NCBI RefSeq assembly: GCF_002104515.1
Contig: NZ_NBOE01000001.1
Span: 248,001 to 312,000, forward strand
Direction: 5' to 3'
DNA: 64,000 nt
Source: Colwellia polaris
GTDB lineage: Bacteria; Pseudomonadota; Gammaproteobacteria; Enterobacterales; Alteromonadaceae
A program made the translations under genes and the position numbers. Shown here piece after piece: positions 25,903-35,527 of this stretch. A model generated the notes under the pieces. That model saw only the letters and a list, made by a program, of their open reading frames with translations, was not told the origin of the DNA and ran no database searches. The first letter of the stretch is position 1. Each line of letters starts with the position of its first letter.

Positions 25903-26195
25903 AATGGCTCCGTTTATAGTTTATAAAATAGTAGTGTTGTTCGACATGCACTTATTATCGAATATGGCTGCTTATTAATAAAGTGATTAATATTGCACTT
26001 AATAATCAATAAAAGCGATTGATAACTAAGTTGTACACGATTTTATGTATGCAAACTATATTTAATGCTATTTATTCTGCTTGAAAGTAGCTTCAGTATT
26101 AATGCTAAGGGCAAATATTTCCAAGATGAATTTATCTTTAAAGACCGAAATGGTTTCCAGTTTTGCTTATGAAGTGGTAAATTATATTTAAAAAG

Positions 26196-26207
26196 TTGTA
26201 TATACAA
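26196..26207. promoter_or_regulatory. HutC-like operator upstream of hutGF
   Basis: TTGTATATACAA is a perfect 12-bp palindrome, ending 20 bp before the hutG start. It matches the TGTATA-type sites bound by HutC, the GntR-family repressor of histidine use that is released by urocanate. It overlaps where RNA polymerase or the initiating ribosome would sit. The 25903-26227 gap is otherwise an AT-rich divergent promoter region between the peroxiredoxin gene and hutG, with no gene in it. Confidence 0.75.
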
Positions 26208-26227
26208 TTTAAATTAAGAGGGATTAT

Positions 26228-27040
26228 ATGTCGAACAGCTACACGTTAATTAAAGGCTCTGTACCTTTACTTATTAGTATGCCGCACAACGGTGAAGCCA
26301 TTCCAGATGCTATTGCTAAGGTGATGACAGATAAAGGGCGTGAAGTAGCCGATACTGACTGGTATATGGATCGTTTATACGCGTTTGCTAAAGAATTGGG
26401 TGCGTACATATTAATTCCTAAGTTTAGTCGTTACGTTGTTGACCTAAACCGTGATCCTGAAGGCGTTGATTTATATCCCGGCGCTAATAATACTGAACTT
26501 TGTCCAACGACAGCTTTTGACTTATCACCTTTGTACCAAGCCGGTTGTGAGCCTACTCCGGCGCAAATAAAGGAACGTGTAAAGTGCTATTGGCAACCGT
26601 ATCATCAAGCTTTAGCGACAACAATGCAGGAAATCAAAGCTGAGTTTGGCCAAGCGTTGTTACTTGAAGCTCATTCAATTCTTTCACATGTACCGAGGTT
26701 TTTTCAGGGCCAATTACCTGATTTTAATTTTGGTAATGCTGACGGTAAAAGTTGTGCCGCTGAATTAATTTCAACGATAGCTAACTTAGATTACGCGCCT
26801 TATAGCATGGTATGCAATGGCCGATTTAAAGGCGGTTATATCACGCGAGCGTTCGGTAAACCTGATAACGGCTTCCATGCGCTTCAATTAGAGCTGTCGC
26901 AATTTACTTATATGAATGAACAAGCGATGACTTACGATGAAAAGTTGGCGCAGCAAGTACAACCTAAGCTTGAGACCTTAGTGAAGGCAATGATTGCTTT
27001 CACCCAAACAGCGCAGCCAAACAAAACTGTTACAGATTAA
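26228..27040 (+). CDS. hutG: N-formylglutamate deformylase
   Basis: The 270-aa protein has PLLISMPHNGEAIPD (metal His), ADTDWYMDRLY, LLEAHSILSHVPRFF and NGRFKGGYITRAFGKP followed by HALQLELSQ, all characteristic of HutG. It hydrolyses N-formyl-L-glutamate to glutamate and formate, last step of the five-step histidine route. The start is preceded by GAGGG. It is 11 nt before hutF, so the pair works in sequence: HutF deiminates formiminoglutamate and HutG removes formate. hutH, hutU and hutI are not in the window. Confidence 0.95.
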   Translation: MSNSYTLIKGSVPLLISMPHNGEAIPDAIAKVMTDKGREVADTDWYMDRLYAFAKELGAYILIPKFSRYVVDLNRDPEGVDLYPGANNTELCPTTAFDLSPLYQAGCEPTPAQIKERVKCYWQPYHQALATTMQEIKAEFGQALLLEAHSILSHVPRFFQGQLPDFNFGNADGKSCAAELISTIANLDYAPYSMVCNGRFKGGYITRAFGKPDNGFHALQLELSQFTYMNEQAMTYDEKLAQQVQPKLETLVKAMIAFTQTAQPNKTVTD

Positions 27041-27051
27041 TAGGTGAAATA

Positions 27052-28416
27052 ATGAAACTGTTTGTCAAAAAAATATTGTTAGCTGATGGTTGGGCAAATG
27101 ATAAAACCTTAACAATTGAACAAGGCATTATTACTGATATTACCTCTGGCTATGTCGCTGGCGCTGAACGTGCAAAAGGCGTGGTTATTCCGGGCATGGT
27201 CAACTGTCACTCTCATGCTTTTCAACGTGCTTTTGCAGGATTTAGTGAGCAAGGGAGCGAAGGCAATGACAGCTTTTGGACTTGGCGCAATATTATGTAT
27301 AAATTTCTGGGGCAATTAAACGCGAAAGATGTGCAGGTTATTGCGAGTCAGCTTTATATTGAAATGCTGAAAACGGGCTATACCCGAGTTGCTGAGTTTC
27401 ATTACCTTCATCATGAAATTGACGGTAAAAACCATGAAAACCTAGCCGCTATGGCGAAAGCTATTTTTGATGCCGCTAAAGATTCAGGTATAGGTTTAAC
27501 ATTACTACCAGTGTTGTATCGCTTTAGCGGTTTTGGCCCTGAGGTTGCTACTGATGGCCAAAAACGCTTTATTAATAGTGTGGAGCAGTTTAACGATTTA
27601 GTTAGCGAATGCTTTAATCTCGCAAAAAAACAAGACAACTGTAATGTCGGCATTGCACCGCACTCTTTGCGCGCAGTAGATAAAAGCTCATTGCTCGCGG
27701 CCGTTGAGCATGTTCGCATGCTCGATGCACAAGCACCTATTCATATCCACATTGCTGAGCAGCAAAAAGAAGTTGAAGACTGCTTAACGCATTATGGCCA
27801 AAGGCCTGTACAGTGGTTACTTAATAATGCTGAATTAGACAAAAACTGGTGTTTAATCCATGCAACGCATATCGACGAACAAGAGCGCCAAGGTATAATT
27901 GCCAGTAAAGCTATTGCAGGTATTTGCCCAACCACGGAAGCTAATTTAGGGGATGGCATATTCCCTACGGATGAATTTTTGCTGGAAAATGGCACTTTCG
28001 CTATTGGTTCTGATAGTCATATTTCAGTTAATCCTATTGAAGAGTTACGTTGGCTTGAATATGCACAGCGACTAAGTAAACAAAAGCGCGCATTGTTAGC
28101 GAATAACGAGCAGAAGTCGGTTGGACTAAACTTATGGCAAAAAGCTGCTGCCGGAGGTGCGCAAAGTACCAATAGTAATACGGGAGCATTAGCGATAAAT
28201 AAACAAGCGGATTTATTAGTGTTAGATGATAGCCAATTACGCTTATTTGCTCACGATGATAAGCATTTACTCGATAGTATAATATTTGCAAGTCAACGCA
28301 ACCCGATACTTGACGTTATGGTAAATGGACAGTGGATTATACGTGATACCGAACATGTTCTAGGGCAAGAGAGTGCAGAACGATTTGCACAGGTACTGGC
28401 GAAGTTATCGGCCTAG
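27052..28416 (+). CDS. hutF: Formimidoylglutamate deiminase
   Basis: The 454-aa amidohydrolase has PGMVNCHSHAFQRAFAG (HxH metal motif near residue 55), IHIAEQQKEVEDC, CLIHATHIDEQE and the HutF signature ICPTTEANLGDGIFP followed by IGSDSHISVNPIEELRW, with metal-ligand Asp. HutF converts N-formimidoyl-L-glutamate to N-formyl-L-glutamate and ammonia. It is cotranscribed with hutG from a promoter with a HutC-like operator. A strong two-way hairpin follows at 28529. Confidence 0.95.
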   Translation: MKLFVKKILLADGWANDKTLTIEQGIITDITSGYVAGAERAKGVVIPGMVNCHSHAFQRAFAGFSEQGSEGNDSFWTWRNIMYKFLGQLNAKDVQVIASQLYIEMLKTGYTRVAEFHYLHHEIDGKNHENLAAMAKAIFDAAKDSGIGLTLLPVLYRFSGFGPEVATDGQKRFINSVEQFNDLVSECFNLAKKQDNCNVGIAPHSLRAVDKSSLLAAVEHVRMLDAQAPIHIHIAEQQKEVEDCLTHYGQRPVQWLLNNAELDKNWCLIHATHIDEQERQGIIASKAIAGICPTTEANLGDGIFPTDEFLLENGTFAIGSDSHISVNPIEELRWLEYAQRLSKQKRALLANNEQKSVGLNLWQKAAAGGAQSTNSNTGALAINKQADLLVLDDSQLRLFAHDDKHLLDSIIFASQRNPILDVMVNGQWIIRDTEHVLGQESAERFAQVLAKLSA

Positions 28417-28528
28417 TTAGTTGTTTCGTTTGCTGCTTAGTTTTCTGGTTAGTTATCCGCTTAGATGTATTAATAAGTTGTGCAGTCTAGGTGGTTTTAC
28501 TTGAGCTTAACGCAAACGTTAAACAAAG

Positions 28529-28560
28529 TATGACGATTAGCAAGCAGGCTAATCGTCATA
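28529..28560. terminator. Two-way terminator hairpin between convergent genes
   Basis: TATGACGATTAGC (28529-28541) pairs perfectly with GCTAATCGTCATA (28548-28560) around AAGCAG. It lies between the stops of hutF (+) and the small membrane-anchored protein gene (-). The T runs are weak on both sides, so efficiency is uncertain. Confidence 0.65.
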
Positions 28561-28572
28561 TATTAATGATGT

Positions 28573-28929
28573 TTATAATAAATTACTGTATTTACTAATG
28601 GTAAAGCAAACCTTAGTAAAATTATCGCGATGTAACTTTGGTGTTTGCTTTTTAGTTTTACAATGTTGCTCGTTAAAGTTTTTTACTTTTTCACGGCTAC
28701 TGGTTATTTCTGTAACAAATGCTTTTTCTTGGCTGTTAAATTGGCCAAAATCCTTTACTAAATCTTGATAAATTTTATCTGATTTTAGACGAACTTTTGT
28801 GTCAGTTGCATCTGAAAAATAACTGAGTACTGTTTGTTTTTGTTTAAATAACCAGCTATTTAGCTCTTCATTAGGGTAATAATGAAAATATAATGCAGCG
28901 GCGACGATCAAGATCAATAATTTTTTCAT
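28573..28929 (-). CDS. Small membrane-anchored or secreted protein, unknown
   Basis: The 118-aa product starts MKKLLILIVAAALYFHYY, an N-terminal hydrophobic helix serving as anchor or signal, then a charged helical domain with one CysX..Cys pair (EQHCKTKKQ and VCFTISK) near the C terminus that could form a disulfide outside the cytoplasm. No family recognised. The start at 28929 follows AAGG and gives a clean hydrophobic N terminus; a start at 28959 would add ten residues. It lies divergently from ccoG. Confidence 0.65.
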   Translation of the reverse strand: MKKLLILIVAAALYFHYYPNEELNSWLFKQKQTVLSYFSDATDTKVRLKSDKIYQDLVKDFGQFNSQEKAFVTEITSSREKVKNFNEQHCKTKKQTPKLHRDNFTKVCFTISKYSNLL

Positions 28930-29161
28930 ACCTTGCCTTATAATCATGTGCGCGTACAAATAACATGTTGTTAGATGATGTTATTGAAGCTATTACACAC
29001 AGTATTATCGATTTTTTAGACGAAATGCCATAAGAATAGCGCTAGAGTACTCAATTTTATACCTACAAAGCAATTCTTTACAATTTATTGCTAATTTTTT
29101 GATAAGAAATGCTAACTGATCCGTTATAATCAAATAGCCTTAATGTCTTAAAGGAACCGTT

Positions 29162-30595
29162 TTGAACTCTAAAGATAAAAACATTCAAGCTAGTCAGCAA
29201 ATTCCAATTAAAAATGTTCAAATTCATCAGCCGGTTAAAAGTGAATCATATGCGCCTCGAGATCAAATTTATGTTCGAAAAGTAAAAGGCGTATTTCAAC
29301 AACTTCGCAAGAAGATGAATTTTTTCTTTTTAGCATTATTTGCCGTTTTACCTTGGTTACAATATAACGGTCATCAAGCCATTTTATTTGATATAAGTGA
29401 GCAGCGCTTTACTTTGTGGAGCGTTACGCTTTGGCCGCAAGATTTAACCTTGCTGGCATGGATATTTATTCTTAGCGCATTCCTACTATTTTTTGTGACA
29501 ACCTTTTTGGGCCGTGTATGGTGCGGTTACCTTTGCCCTCAAACAGTATGGACTTTTATTTTTATTTGGTTTGAAGAAAAAATAGAAGGTACTGCCAACC
29601 AGCGAAAAAAGCTTGATAGCCAAGCAATGAATGCAAATAAATTTTGGCGAAAAGCACTTAAACACTTCTGTTGGGGCTTTTTCTCTATTTTAACGGCTTT
29701 AACTTTCGCCGGTTACTTTGTGCCAATGCGTGAGGTATTCGTTGATTTCTTCACCTTTAACGCCTCGTTTGCCTTAGCGGCAACTGTATGGTTTTTTGCA
29801 TTTTGTACTTATGGTAATGCTGGTTGGATGCGCGAAATTATGTGTTTACATATGTGTCCGTATGCACGTTTTCAATCAGCTATGTTTGATAAGGATACTT
29901 TAACGGTTTCATATGATGCAAAGCGTGGCGAAAATCGCGGACCACGTAGTCGAAAAGATGTACCAAAAGATGTTGGTTTAGGCGATTGTATCGATTGTAA
30001 TTTATGTGTTCAGGTTTGCCCTACCGGTATTGATATTCGAAACGGGTTGCAATATGAGTGCATTAACTGTGGTGCCTGTGTAGATGCCTGTGATGATGTT
30101 ATGGAACGTATGCGTTACGACAAAGGTTTAATACGCTACACGACCGAACATGAATTAGAAGGTAAGAAGGTTCATTTTGTACGTGGGAAACTCATAGGCT
30201 ATGCGCTTGTTTTAATTGTAATGACCAGTTTGTTGGTGATTGAAATGGCTAACAGAGTACCGGTATCTTTAGACATTATTCGAGATAGAAACGAGCTAGC
30301 TAAAGAGAACTTTAACGGTGATATTGAGAATGTATATACGCTGAAAATACTGAATAAATCTCAAACAGATAATCACTATCGCTTGTCAATAAAAGGCATT
30401 GAAAATACTAAATGGCACGGCGAACAAGAAGTGTTTGTTAAGGCGGCTAAAGTGTTCACCTTACCCATTAGTATTTCAGTAGACCCATACGAATTAGAGG
30501 GTTATATGACAGATATAAGTTTTGTTGTTGAATTAGTATCAGACACGGATGAGGTTAAGCTTGAACATGAAAGCCGCTTCTTTAATAAGCGCTAA
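29162..30595 (+). CDS. ccoG: Cytochrome c oxidase accessory protein CcoG (FixG-like, copper/iron-sulfur membrane protein)
   Basis: The 477-aa protein has an N-terminal soluble stretch, about five membrane helices, GRVWCGYLCPQTVW in the first third, the ferredoxin pair CIDCNLCVQVCPTG and CINCGACVDACD (about residues 280-315), and a C-terminal immunoglobulin-like domain outside the membrane. CcoG is a Cu reductase-type factor for assembly of cbb3 oxidase; family knowledge, not seen here. The start is TTG at 29162 with AAGGA 6 nt upstream. Its stop overlaps the srkA start in TAATG. ccoNOQP is not in the window. Confidence 0.93.
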   Translation: MNSKDKNIQASQQIPIKNVQIHQPVKSESYAPRDQIYVRKVKGVFQQLRKKMNFFFLALFAVLPWLQYNGHQAILFDISEQRFTLWSVTLWPQDLTLLAWIFILSAFLLFFVTTFLGRVWCGYLCPQTVWTFIFIWFEEKIEGTANQRKKLDSQAMNANKFWRKALKHFCWGFFSILTALTFAGYFVPMREVFVDFFTFNASFALAATVWFFAFCTYGNAGWMREIMCLHMCPYARFQSAMFDKDTLTVSYDAKRGENRGPRSRKDVPKDVGLGDCIDCNLCVQVCPTGIDIRNGLQYECINCGACVDACDDVMERMRYDKGLIRYTTEHELEGKKVHFVRGKLIGYALVLIVMTSLLVIEMANRVPVSLDIIRDRNELAKENFNGDIENVYTLKILNKSQTDNHYRLSIKGIENTKWHGEQEVFVKAAKVFTLPISISVDPYELEGYMTDISFVVELVSDTDEVKLEHESRFFNKR

Positions 30596-31572
30596 TGTCA
30601 GTATTTGATTTTACCTCGCTATCGCCGGATTTAATTCTTGATGGTTTAGAAAGCACAGGCCTAATTGTTGATAGTGGTTTATTAGCATTAAATAGTTATG
30701 AAAACCGTGTTTATCAATTTCACGATATTGATAAAACAAAATATGTTACTAAGTTTTATCGTCCACAACGCTGGACTGAAGCGCAAATTAGAGAAGAACA
30801 TAGGTTTTCTTTCGAACTAGCAGATAATGAATTACCGCTAGTAGCGCCAATGAAAATTAATGGTGAGTCTTTGTTTTCATATGAAGGCTATCACTTTGCA
30901 ATATTTCCGTGTCGTGGTGGCCGAATTTTTGAGGTTGATAACTTAGACCAATTAGAATGGATGGGGCGTTTTCTCGGACGTATTCATGCCGTTGCCGCGA
31001 AAAATAATTTCACTGAACGACCTGCATTTAACAGTGAAGAAATGTTACAGCAGGCGCAATTGGTCATCGAAAAGTCTAATTTTGTTTCGCCTAGCTTAAC
31101 ATTGCCGTTCTTCACTATTTTAGAGCAAGTAATCAAGCTTGCGAGCCAGCAATATCAACCTACATCAGAAATTCGCCTTCATGGTGATTGTCATGCGGGT
31201 AACATTCTATGGACAGATAAAGGCCCTCACTTTGTTGATCTTGATGATTGCAGAACAGGGCCAGCAGTACAAGATATATGGATGATGCTCAGTGGTGACC
31301 GTCAACAACAGTTACTGCAGCTAGATACTATATTGTCAGGCTACGATGAATTTCATAGCTTTGAGACCAATCAATTGCCTTTAATTGAATCATTGCGTAC
31401 TATGCGAGTAGTTAATTATATGGCTTGGCTATGCAAACGTTGGCAAGACCCTGCTTTTCCTCATAATTTTCCTTGGTTTAATACTGAGAAATATTGGGAA
31501 CAACAAATTTTGATGCTAAAAGAGCAAATGTCGGCATTACAGCAGCCTCCGTTAAGCTTACTGCCTTATTAA
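30595..31572 (+). CDS. srkA: Stress response kinase A (YihE)
   Basis: The 325-aa protein has the aminoglycoside-phosphotransferase/choline kinase fold with RLHGDCHAGNILW (catalytic Asp, Asn) and HFVDLDDCRTGP (metal Asp). This is SrkA/YihE, a soluble Ser/Thr kinase that in E. coli protects from MazF-mediated and envelope stress death and is controlled by Cpx. Length matches. It starts in the TAATG overlap with ccoG, so the two are translationally coupled. dsbA follows after 52 nt, the same srkA-dsbA order as in E. coli. Confidence 0.93.
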   Translation: MSVFDFTSLSPDLILDGLESTGLIVDSGLLALNSYENRVYQFHDIDKTKYVTKFYRPQRWTEAQIREEHRFSFELADNELPLVAPMKINGESLFSYEGYHFAIFPCRGGRIFEVDNLDQLEWMGRFLGRIHAVAAKNNFTERPAFNSEEMLQQAQLVIEKSNFVSPSLTLPFFTILEQVIKLASQQYQPTSEIRLHGDCHAGNILWTDKGPHFVDLDDCRTGPAVQDIWMMLSGDRQQQLLQLDTILSGYDEFHSFETNQLPLIESLRTMRVVNYMAWLCKRWQDPAFPHNFPWFNTEKYWEQQILMLKEQMSALQQPPLSLLPY

Positions 31573-31624
31573 GTCAGTTTAGCCATGTTATTTTTATTTT
31601 TTAATGATTAGGAAGTATATTTTT

Positions 31625-32257
31625 ATGAAAAAGTTAGTGAGCGTATTCGCTTTAATGTTGTTACCAGTATTCGCATTCGCAGCAAATTATACTGAAGGCG
31701 AGCATTACACTAAAGTTAATGAAGAAATTACCGCTAAGCCAGAAGTACGCGAGTTTTTCTCATTTTATTGTCCTCATTGTTTTCAATTTGAACCATTTAT
31801 GGCGAAGTTAAAAACCTCTATTCCAGAAGATACTAAGTTCGTAATGAACCACGTTGACTTTTTACGTGCTGCTTCTCCTAAAGTGCAAGGCATGTTAACT
31901 AAAGCTGTTGTTGTTGCGCACCAAATGGGTGTAGAGAAAAAAGTAATTGGCGCAATGTTCAATTATATACATATACAAAAAGCGGTATTTACATCAGAAA
32001 AAGATATTCGTAATGTTTTCGTTCTAAATGGTGCCGATGGCGAAAAATTCGATAAGTTGATGAAAAGCTTTGGTATGGTAAGTAAAGCGAAAGCTATGAA
32101 GAAGCAACAGAATTACTTTGCCAGCAAAGGTGCTTTAAAAGGCGTGCCAGCAGTAATTGTTAACGGTAAATACCGTGTTGATGCACAAGGCTTAGACCGC
32201 AATAACTTTGAGCAAGATTACATTAACCTAGTAAATTACTTATTAACGCTAAAATAA
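31625..32257 (+). CDS. dsbA: Periplasmic thiol:disulfide interchange protein DsbA
   Basis: The 210-aa precursor has signal MKKLVSVFALMLLPVFAFA and active site CPHC (Cys49, Cys52) in FFSFYCPHCFQFE, with the cis-proline loop KGVPAVIVNGKY. DsbA puts disulfides into newly exported proteins and is reoxidised by DsbB. The start at 31625 is chosen because it begins the signal peptide with AGGA 11 nt upstream. It follows srkA and ends at a strong terminator. Confidence 0.96.
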   Translation: MKKLVSVFALMLLPVFAFAANYTEGEHYTKVNEEITAKPEVREFFSFYCPHCFQFEPFMAKLKTSIPEDTKFVMNHVDFLRAASPKVQGMLTKAVVVAHQMGVEKKVIGAMFNYIHIQKAVFTSEKDIRNVFVLNGADGEKFDKLMKSFGMVSKAKAMKKQQNYFASKGALKGVPAVIVNGKYRVDAQGLDRNNFEQDYINLVNYLLTLK

Positions 32258-32282
32258 ATAAGATTACTCAGGTGATATGAAC

Positions 32283-32305
32283 AAGAGGCTACGGCCTCTT
32301 TTTTT
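32283..32305 (+). terminator. Rho-independent terminator after dsbA
   Basis: AAGAGGC (32283-32289) pairs with GCCTCTT (32294-32300) around TACG, followed by TTTTT. It lies 26 nt after the dsbA stop. Confidence 0.92.
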
Positions 32306-32490
32306 ATTGCCTGAACACTTATTGTCTAAACACATAATTATAAAAATCTAATTATAAACACCTAATCGCTAAGCACTTAAAAGTTAAAAGCTTAGTGCTG
32401 TTTGCTGTGTTTATAATGACGAGTTAATTGCGAGGAGATTCTCAATTAATCAGGGCTAAACCTTTCTTTTATATAAAACAGCCAAAGTGA

Positions 32491-33156
32491 CTATTGCAAA
32501 GGTAAGTTGTGGTGATTTTTGCGATATAGGTAAGCACTTAGCAAGAGCGCGATGCCAAAAAGTATAACGCTGCTGATCAGTTGCTGCTGACCATTCACCT
32601 GCAATCCTGCTCCCATTAATGAGAATATGGTCATTTGCGGTATAAAACCGAGAGCGGAACCCAAAATATAGGGCGACACAGGTGTTCTAGCGGTTCCTGC
32701 AAGTACATTGGTTAAGAAATTAGAGCCGGCGGGCACTAGTCGAATAATTAGGGCTTTCATAAAAGTGTTGTGACGAAAAAAATAGCTTACTTTAGCTAAA
32801 GGTTGAGGATAGTTTTTCTCAACAAGGTTATGAAATAATTTTCGCGCCAAGAATAATGTCATTAAGCAGCCTATGATGGCGGATGTAGTAGCTACTAGCA
32901 CACCAAAGCCAGCGCCAAATAGAAAGCCGGCACTTAATGCCGCAATTTGGCGTGGTAGCCCTATCGCTATTGCAGGAGCGAGTAGTAGACCAAATAGTAA
33001 AGCGCCAAATAAGGTTTTTGGTATGAGGGTATTCAAATATTGTTGAATATAATCGCCATAACTACCTAAAAATATTGTCGCTAAAGTAATTGCAAACAAT
33101 AAAGACACAATTGTGGCGAACAAGGTTAATTTGGCGGCAGAATTATTATTAATCAC
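32491..33156 (-). CDS. TVP38/TMEM64 family (DedA-superfamily) membrane protein
   Basis: The 221-aa protein is an integral membrane protein with about five helices and the signature FLFGAGFGVLVATTSAIIGC, then AFIIRLVPAGSNFLTN-like ALIIRLVPAGSNFLTNVLAG, of the VTT (SNARE-associated) domain. Relatives include E. coli YdjX/YdjZ and the scramblase TMEM41B; substrates in bacteria are not settled. The start is GTG at 33156, weakly preceded by AAAGA. It is a lone minus-strand gene between dsbA and the propeller protein gene. Confidence 0.88.
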   Translation of the reverse strand: MINNNSAAKLTLFATIVSLLFAITLATIFLGSYGDYIQQYLNTLIPKTLFGALLFGLLLAPAIAIGLPRQIAALSAGFLFGAGFGVLVATTSAIIGCLMTLFLARKLFHNLVEKNYPQPLAKVSYFFRHNTFMKALIIRLVPAGSNFLTNVLAGTARTPVSPYILGSALGFIPQMTIFSLMGAGLQVNGQQQLISSVILFGIALLLSAYLYRKNHHNLPLQ

Positions 33157-33366
33157 GCGTAATCTTTATCATTTTAAATATCGTTGCTCACCAGTAAATA
33201 CAGTAAAACTCTGCACATACGATGTGGTTATTTGTGATGGAAAATACACTGAAATTATAGCTGTAAATAGTGTCGTATGTTAGACAAACTTATTTAAGAC
33301 TAGCGTGATTGCAAAACTAAAACAGGTATTGTTACTGGGCCCAGCTAAATGAAACTAGTTTAATTA

Positions 33367-35484
33367 TTAGCTAAATTTTTGTAAAATTTTGGCCTTCGCT
33401 GCATTAAATTCCACTTCATTTAAATAACCTTGTTTTTTCATCATAACGAGTTTGTCTAGATCCGCAACAAGTGCACTATTAGTATCACTAGCTTCATTGC
33501 CATCAATTGCATTGGTGCTAGTTTCTGTTGCTATATTGATGGTGCTTGGCTCGATAAAATCATTATTGTTTTGAGTTACCATGGTTGAGTTGTCTTCAAA
33601 AAACTCAGGCTCAGGAGTACTTGAAGTTGTCGTTTTGCTATTAGGCGTAGTTGTTTTTTTAATAACTGGCTTAGCTTTTATTTTTCGTTTTGTGGTTGCA
33701 GCTGGATTTTTTAGTTCTGAAAACAGCCATTGCCAGTCGATAGCTTTATCAATTATTTGTTGATATTTTAACTTAGTATGGCGAATATTCCCCACTCGAT
33801 AATAAAGGCAGATCATGTACTTTTGCTTATGTTCATCGCTCAAGCACAGCTGTATTTTCCTGTGCTTGTCATTCATCATTTTTATGCGATGTTCATTACC
33901 AAAAGTGGCTAAGACTAAATCTTCTAGCTCGTTAGAGAAAGGCTGATCTTCATTCGCACTCACCGTTGAGATAACTTCATCGTTTAATAATATTTCACTA
34001 CCAACAAGAGACGATATATTGATACTTATTTCAGGGGTTTTATTGTGTCGCTTATAAAGTGATACAGACTGAGTTTGCAGATTGACTTCAAAGTTTGCCC
34101 ATTGACGCTGAAAGAAGCTTTGTTTCTGAGCCTGTTTGTTTCTGTAATACCAAATAATGCCGATTAAAATAAGCACAAAACAAAATGTTATCCACAATAA
34201 GTTAGGTTTAGTTGAGTCAGTTGTTAAGTCTTGTTTGTCAATAACATTAGTTAGCACCGCAGTCGGTTTTTTAATTGCATATAAACGTTGCTGACTATGC
34301 TCAAGCAGTAATAACTCGCCATTATGCTTTTGATGTAAACTAAATTGTGACTGGCCCTTGGTATTATGATTGATCAGTTTATGCGAAATATTTCTGCTAG
34401 GTGTACTGTCATCGTTGACTGAGTTAATGGTTAAAGCGTTGAGTTGCCATTCATTTTCATTCTCTTGTAAATGTAATACTTTTCCCCATAAACTTTTTAA
34501 ATCTCGGCCTTGGTAAACTAAGGTTTTGTGCTTTTTAGCTGTCTTAAGTAAGTGTTTTTTAATTTGATTATCAGGAACAGCTTCGCGCCAATCATCACCT
34601 ATTTTGGCCTCAATAAGTACTTTACTATCTGTTTGGTTATACTGCACCAGCAGGCTATAGGTACTTTGTTTTATCCAGTCGAAATGCTGAGTTTTTTGTC
34701 CGGCAATGAAAATAATTTCATTCTGTATATCAGCTACTTTTGTAAAAGGATTATCTACGGGGATGGTATAATTCTGTAAACCATACTTTTCAGGTTTTAT
34801 GCGTAATATAGCACCAGCATAAAGGGCTTCATTTTTTAAAGTTTCGTTACGTGCAAGGGCTATAAATAGCAAACCAAAATCATCATGCCAAGGCTCAATA
34901 TACGGATTAAAACTGAGTTGCTGAATGGCCTCATTCACTTGCATAATTGCAATACGTAGTACTTCATTTTGTAAACTTACTTGAGGAGTTGAATGCTGAA
35001 GATTTGTAACTTTCCAGCGCGTTACAACAGTATCGTAAAGTGGTTTAACTTCAGTATTAACAGGGGATAATTTTGGAGATGAACTATTAATTTTTTCAGT
35101 ATGAGCGGTATAAAAAATGTGATAACCGTCTTTGTCACGATAATGGAAGTTTGGGTCTAAGGTAATTGCAGTTAACGTAATAATATCAGGATTTTGTAGC
35201 GCTAATTTCAGATCGAAAAAGGCAGTGGAAGACACTTTGTTATTATGTAATTGATATATGTTTCCAGCTCGTGATGCAATAAAGTAATGATCTTGGTCAC
35301 CTAGAACAGGTAATATTGTTTGCCACTGGTCGTTGTCTAATGCCGCATTATCAAGGCTTGCAATTGCAGATAACTCGAGTTCATTTACTGCTGAAGTTTG
35401 AGCATACACCGTGAAATTAATAACGGTTAGTATGATAAAAACTAATCTTAATTTACAACGATTGAAGCAACTTCCTTTATGCAT
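33367..35484 (-). CDS. Membrane-anchored beta-propeller (glucose/sorbosone dehydrogenase-like) protein with C-terminal SHOCT domain
   Basis: The 705-aa protein has a signal sequence (RLVFIILTVINFTVYA), a propeller-like region (about 30-400) with ITLDPNFHYRDKDGYHIFY and WHDDFGLLFIALAR as in PQQ sugar dehydrogenases, a single membrane helix (FCFVLILIGIIWYY near 430), a charged cytoplasmic part, a Thr/Lys-rich linker, and a SHOCT-like C terminus (LDKLVMMKKQGYLNEVEF). PQQ-binding residues could not be confirmed and the catalytic His is not evident, so it may be a sensor, not an enzyme. SHOCT domains are small oligomerisation motifs. Function unknown. It precedes the SSB-like gene on the same strand (44 nt gap). 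Confidence 0.65.
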   Translation of the reverse strand: MHKGSCFNRCKLRLVFIILTVINFTVYAQTSAVNELELSAIASLDNAALDNDQWQTILPVLGDQDHYFIASRAGNIYQLHNNKVSSTAFFDLKLALQNPDIITLTAITLDPNFHYRDKDGYHIFYTAHTEKINSSSPKLSPVNTEVKPLYDTVVTRWKVTNLQHSTPQVSLQNEVLRIAIMQVNEAIQQLSFNPYIEPWHDDFGLLFIALARNETLKNEALYAGAILRIKPEKYGLQNYTIPVDNPFTKVADIQNEIIFIAGQKTQHFDWIKQSTYSLLVQYNQTDSKVLIEAKIGDDWREAVPDNQIKKHLLKTAKKHKTLVYQGRDLKSLWGKVLHLQENENEWQLNALTINSVNDDSTPSRNISHKLINHNTKGQSQFSLHQKHNGELLLLEHSQQRLYAIKKPTAVLTNVIDKQDLTTDSTKPNLLWITFCFVLILIGIIWYYRNKQAQKQSFFQRQWANFEVNLQTQSVSLYKRHNKTPEISINISSLVGSEILLNDEVISTVSANEDQPFSNELEDLVLATFGNEHRIKMMNDKHRKIQLCLSDEHKQKYMICLYYRVGNIRHTKLKYQQIIDKAIDWQWLFSELKNPAATTKRKIKAKPVIKKTTTPNSKTTTSSTPEPEFFEDNSTMVTQNNNDFIEPSTINIATETSTNAIDGNEASDTNSALVADLDKLVMMKKQGYLNEVEFNAAKAKILQKFS

Positions 35485-35527
35485 TAAATATTACTTCCTT
35501 TGATGATTTATCATAGGCAGCTATCGT

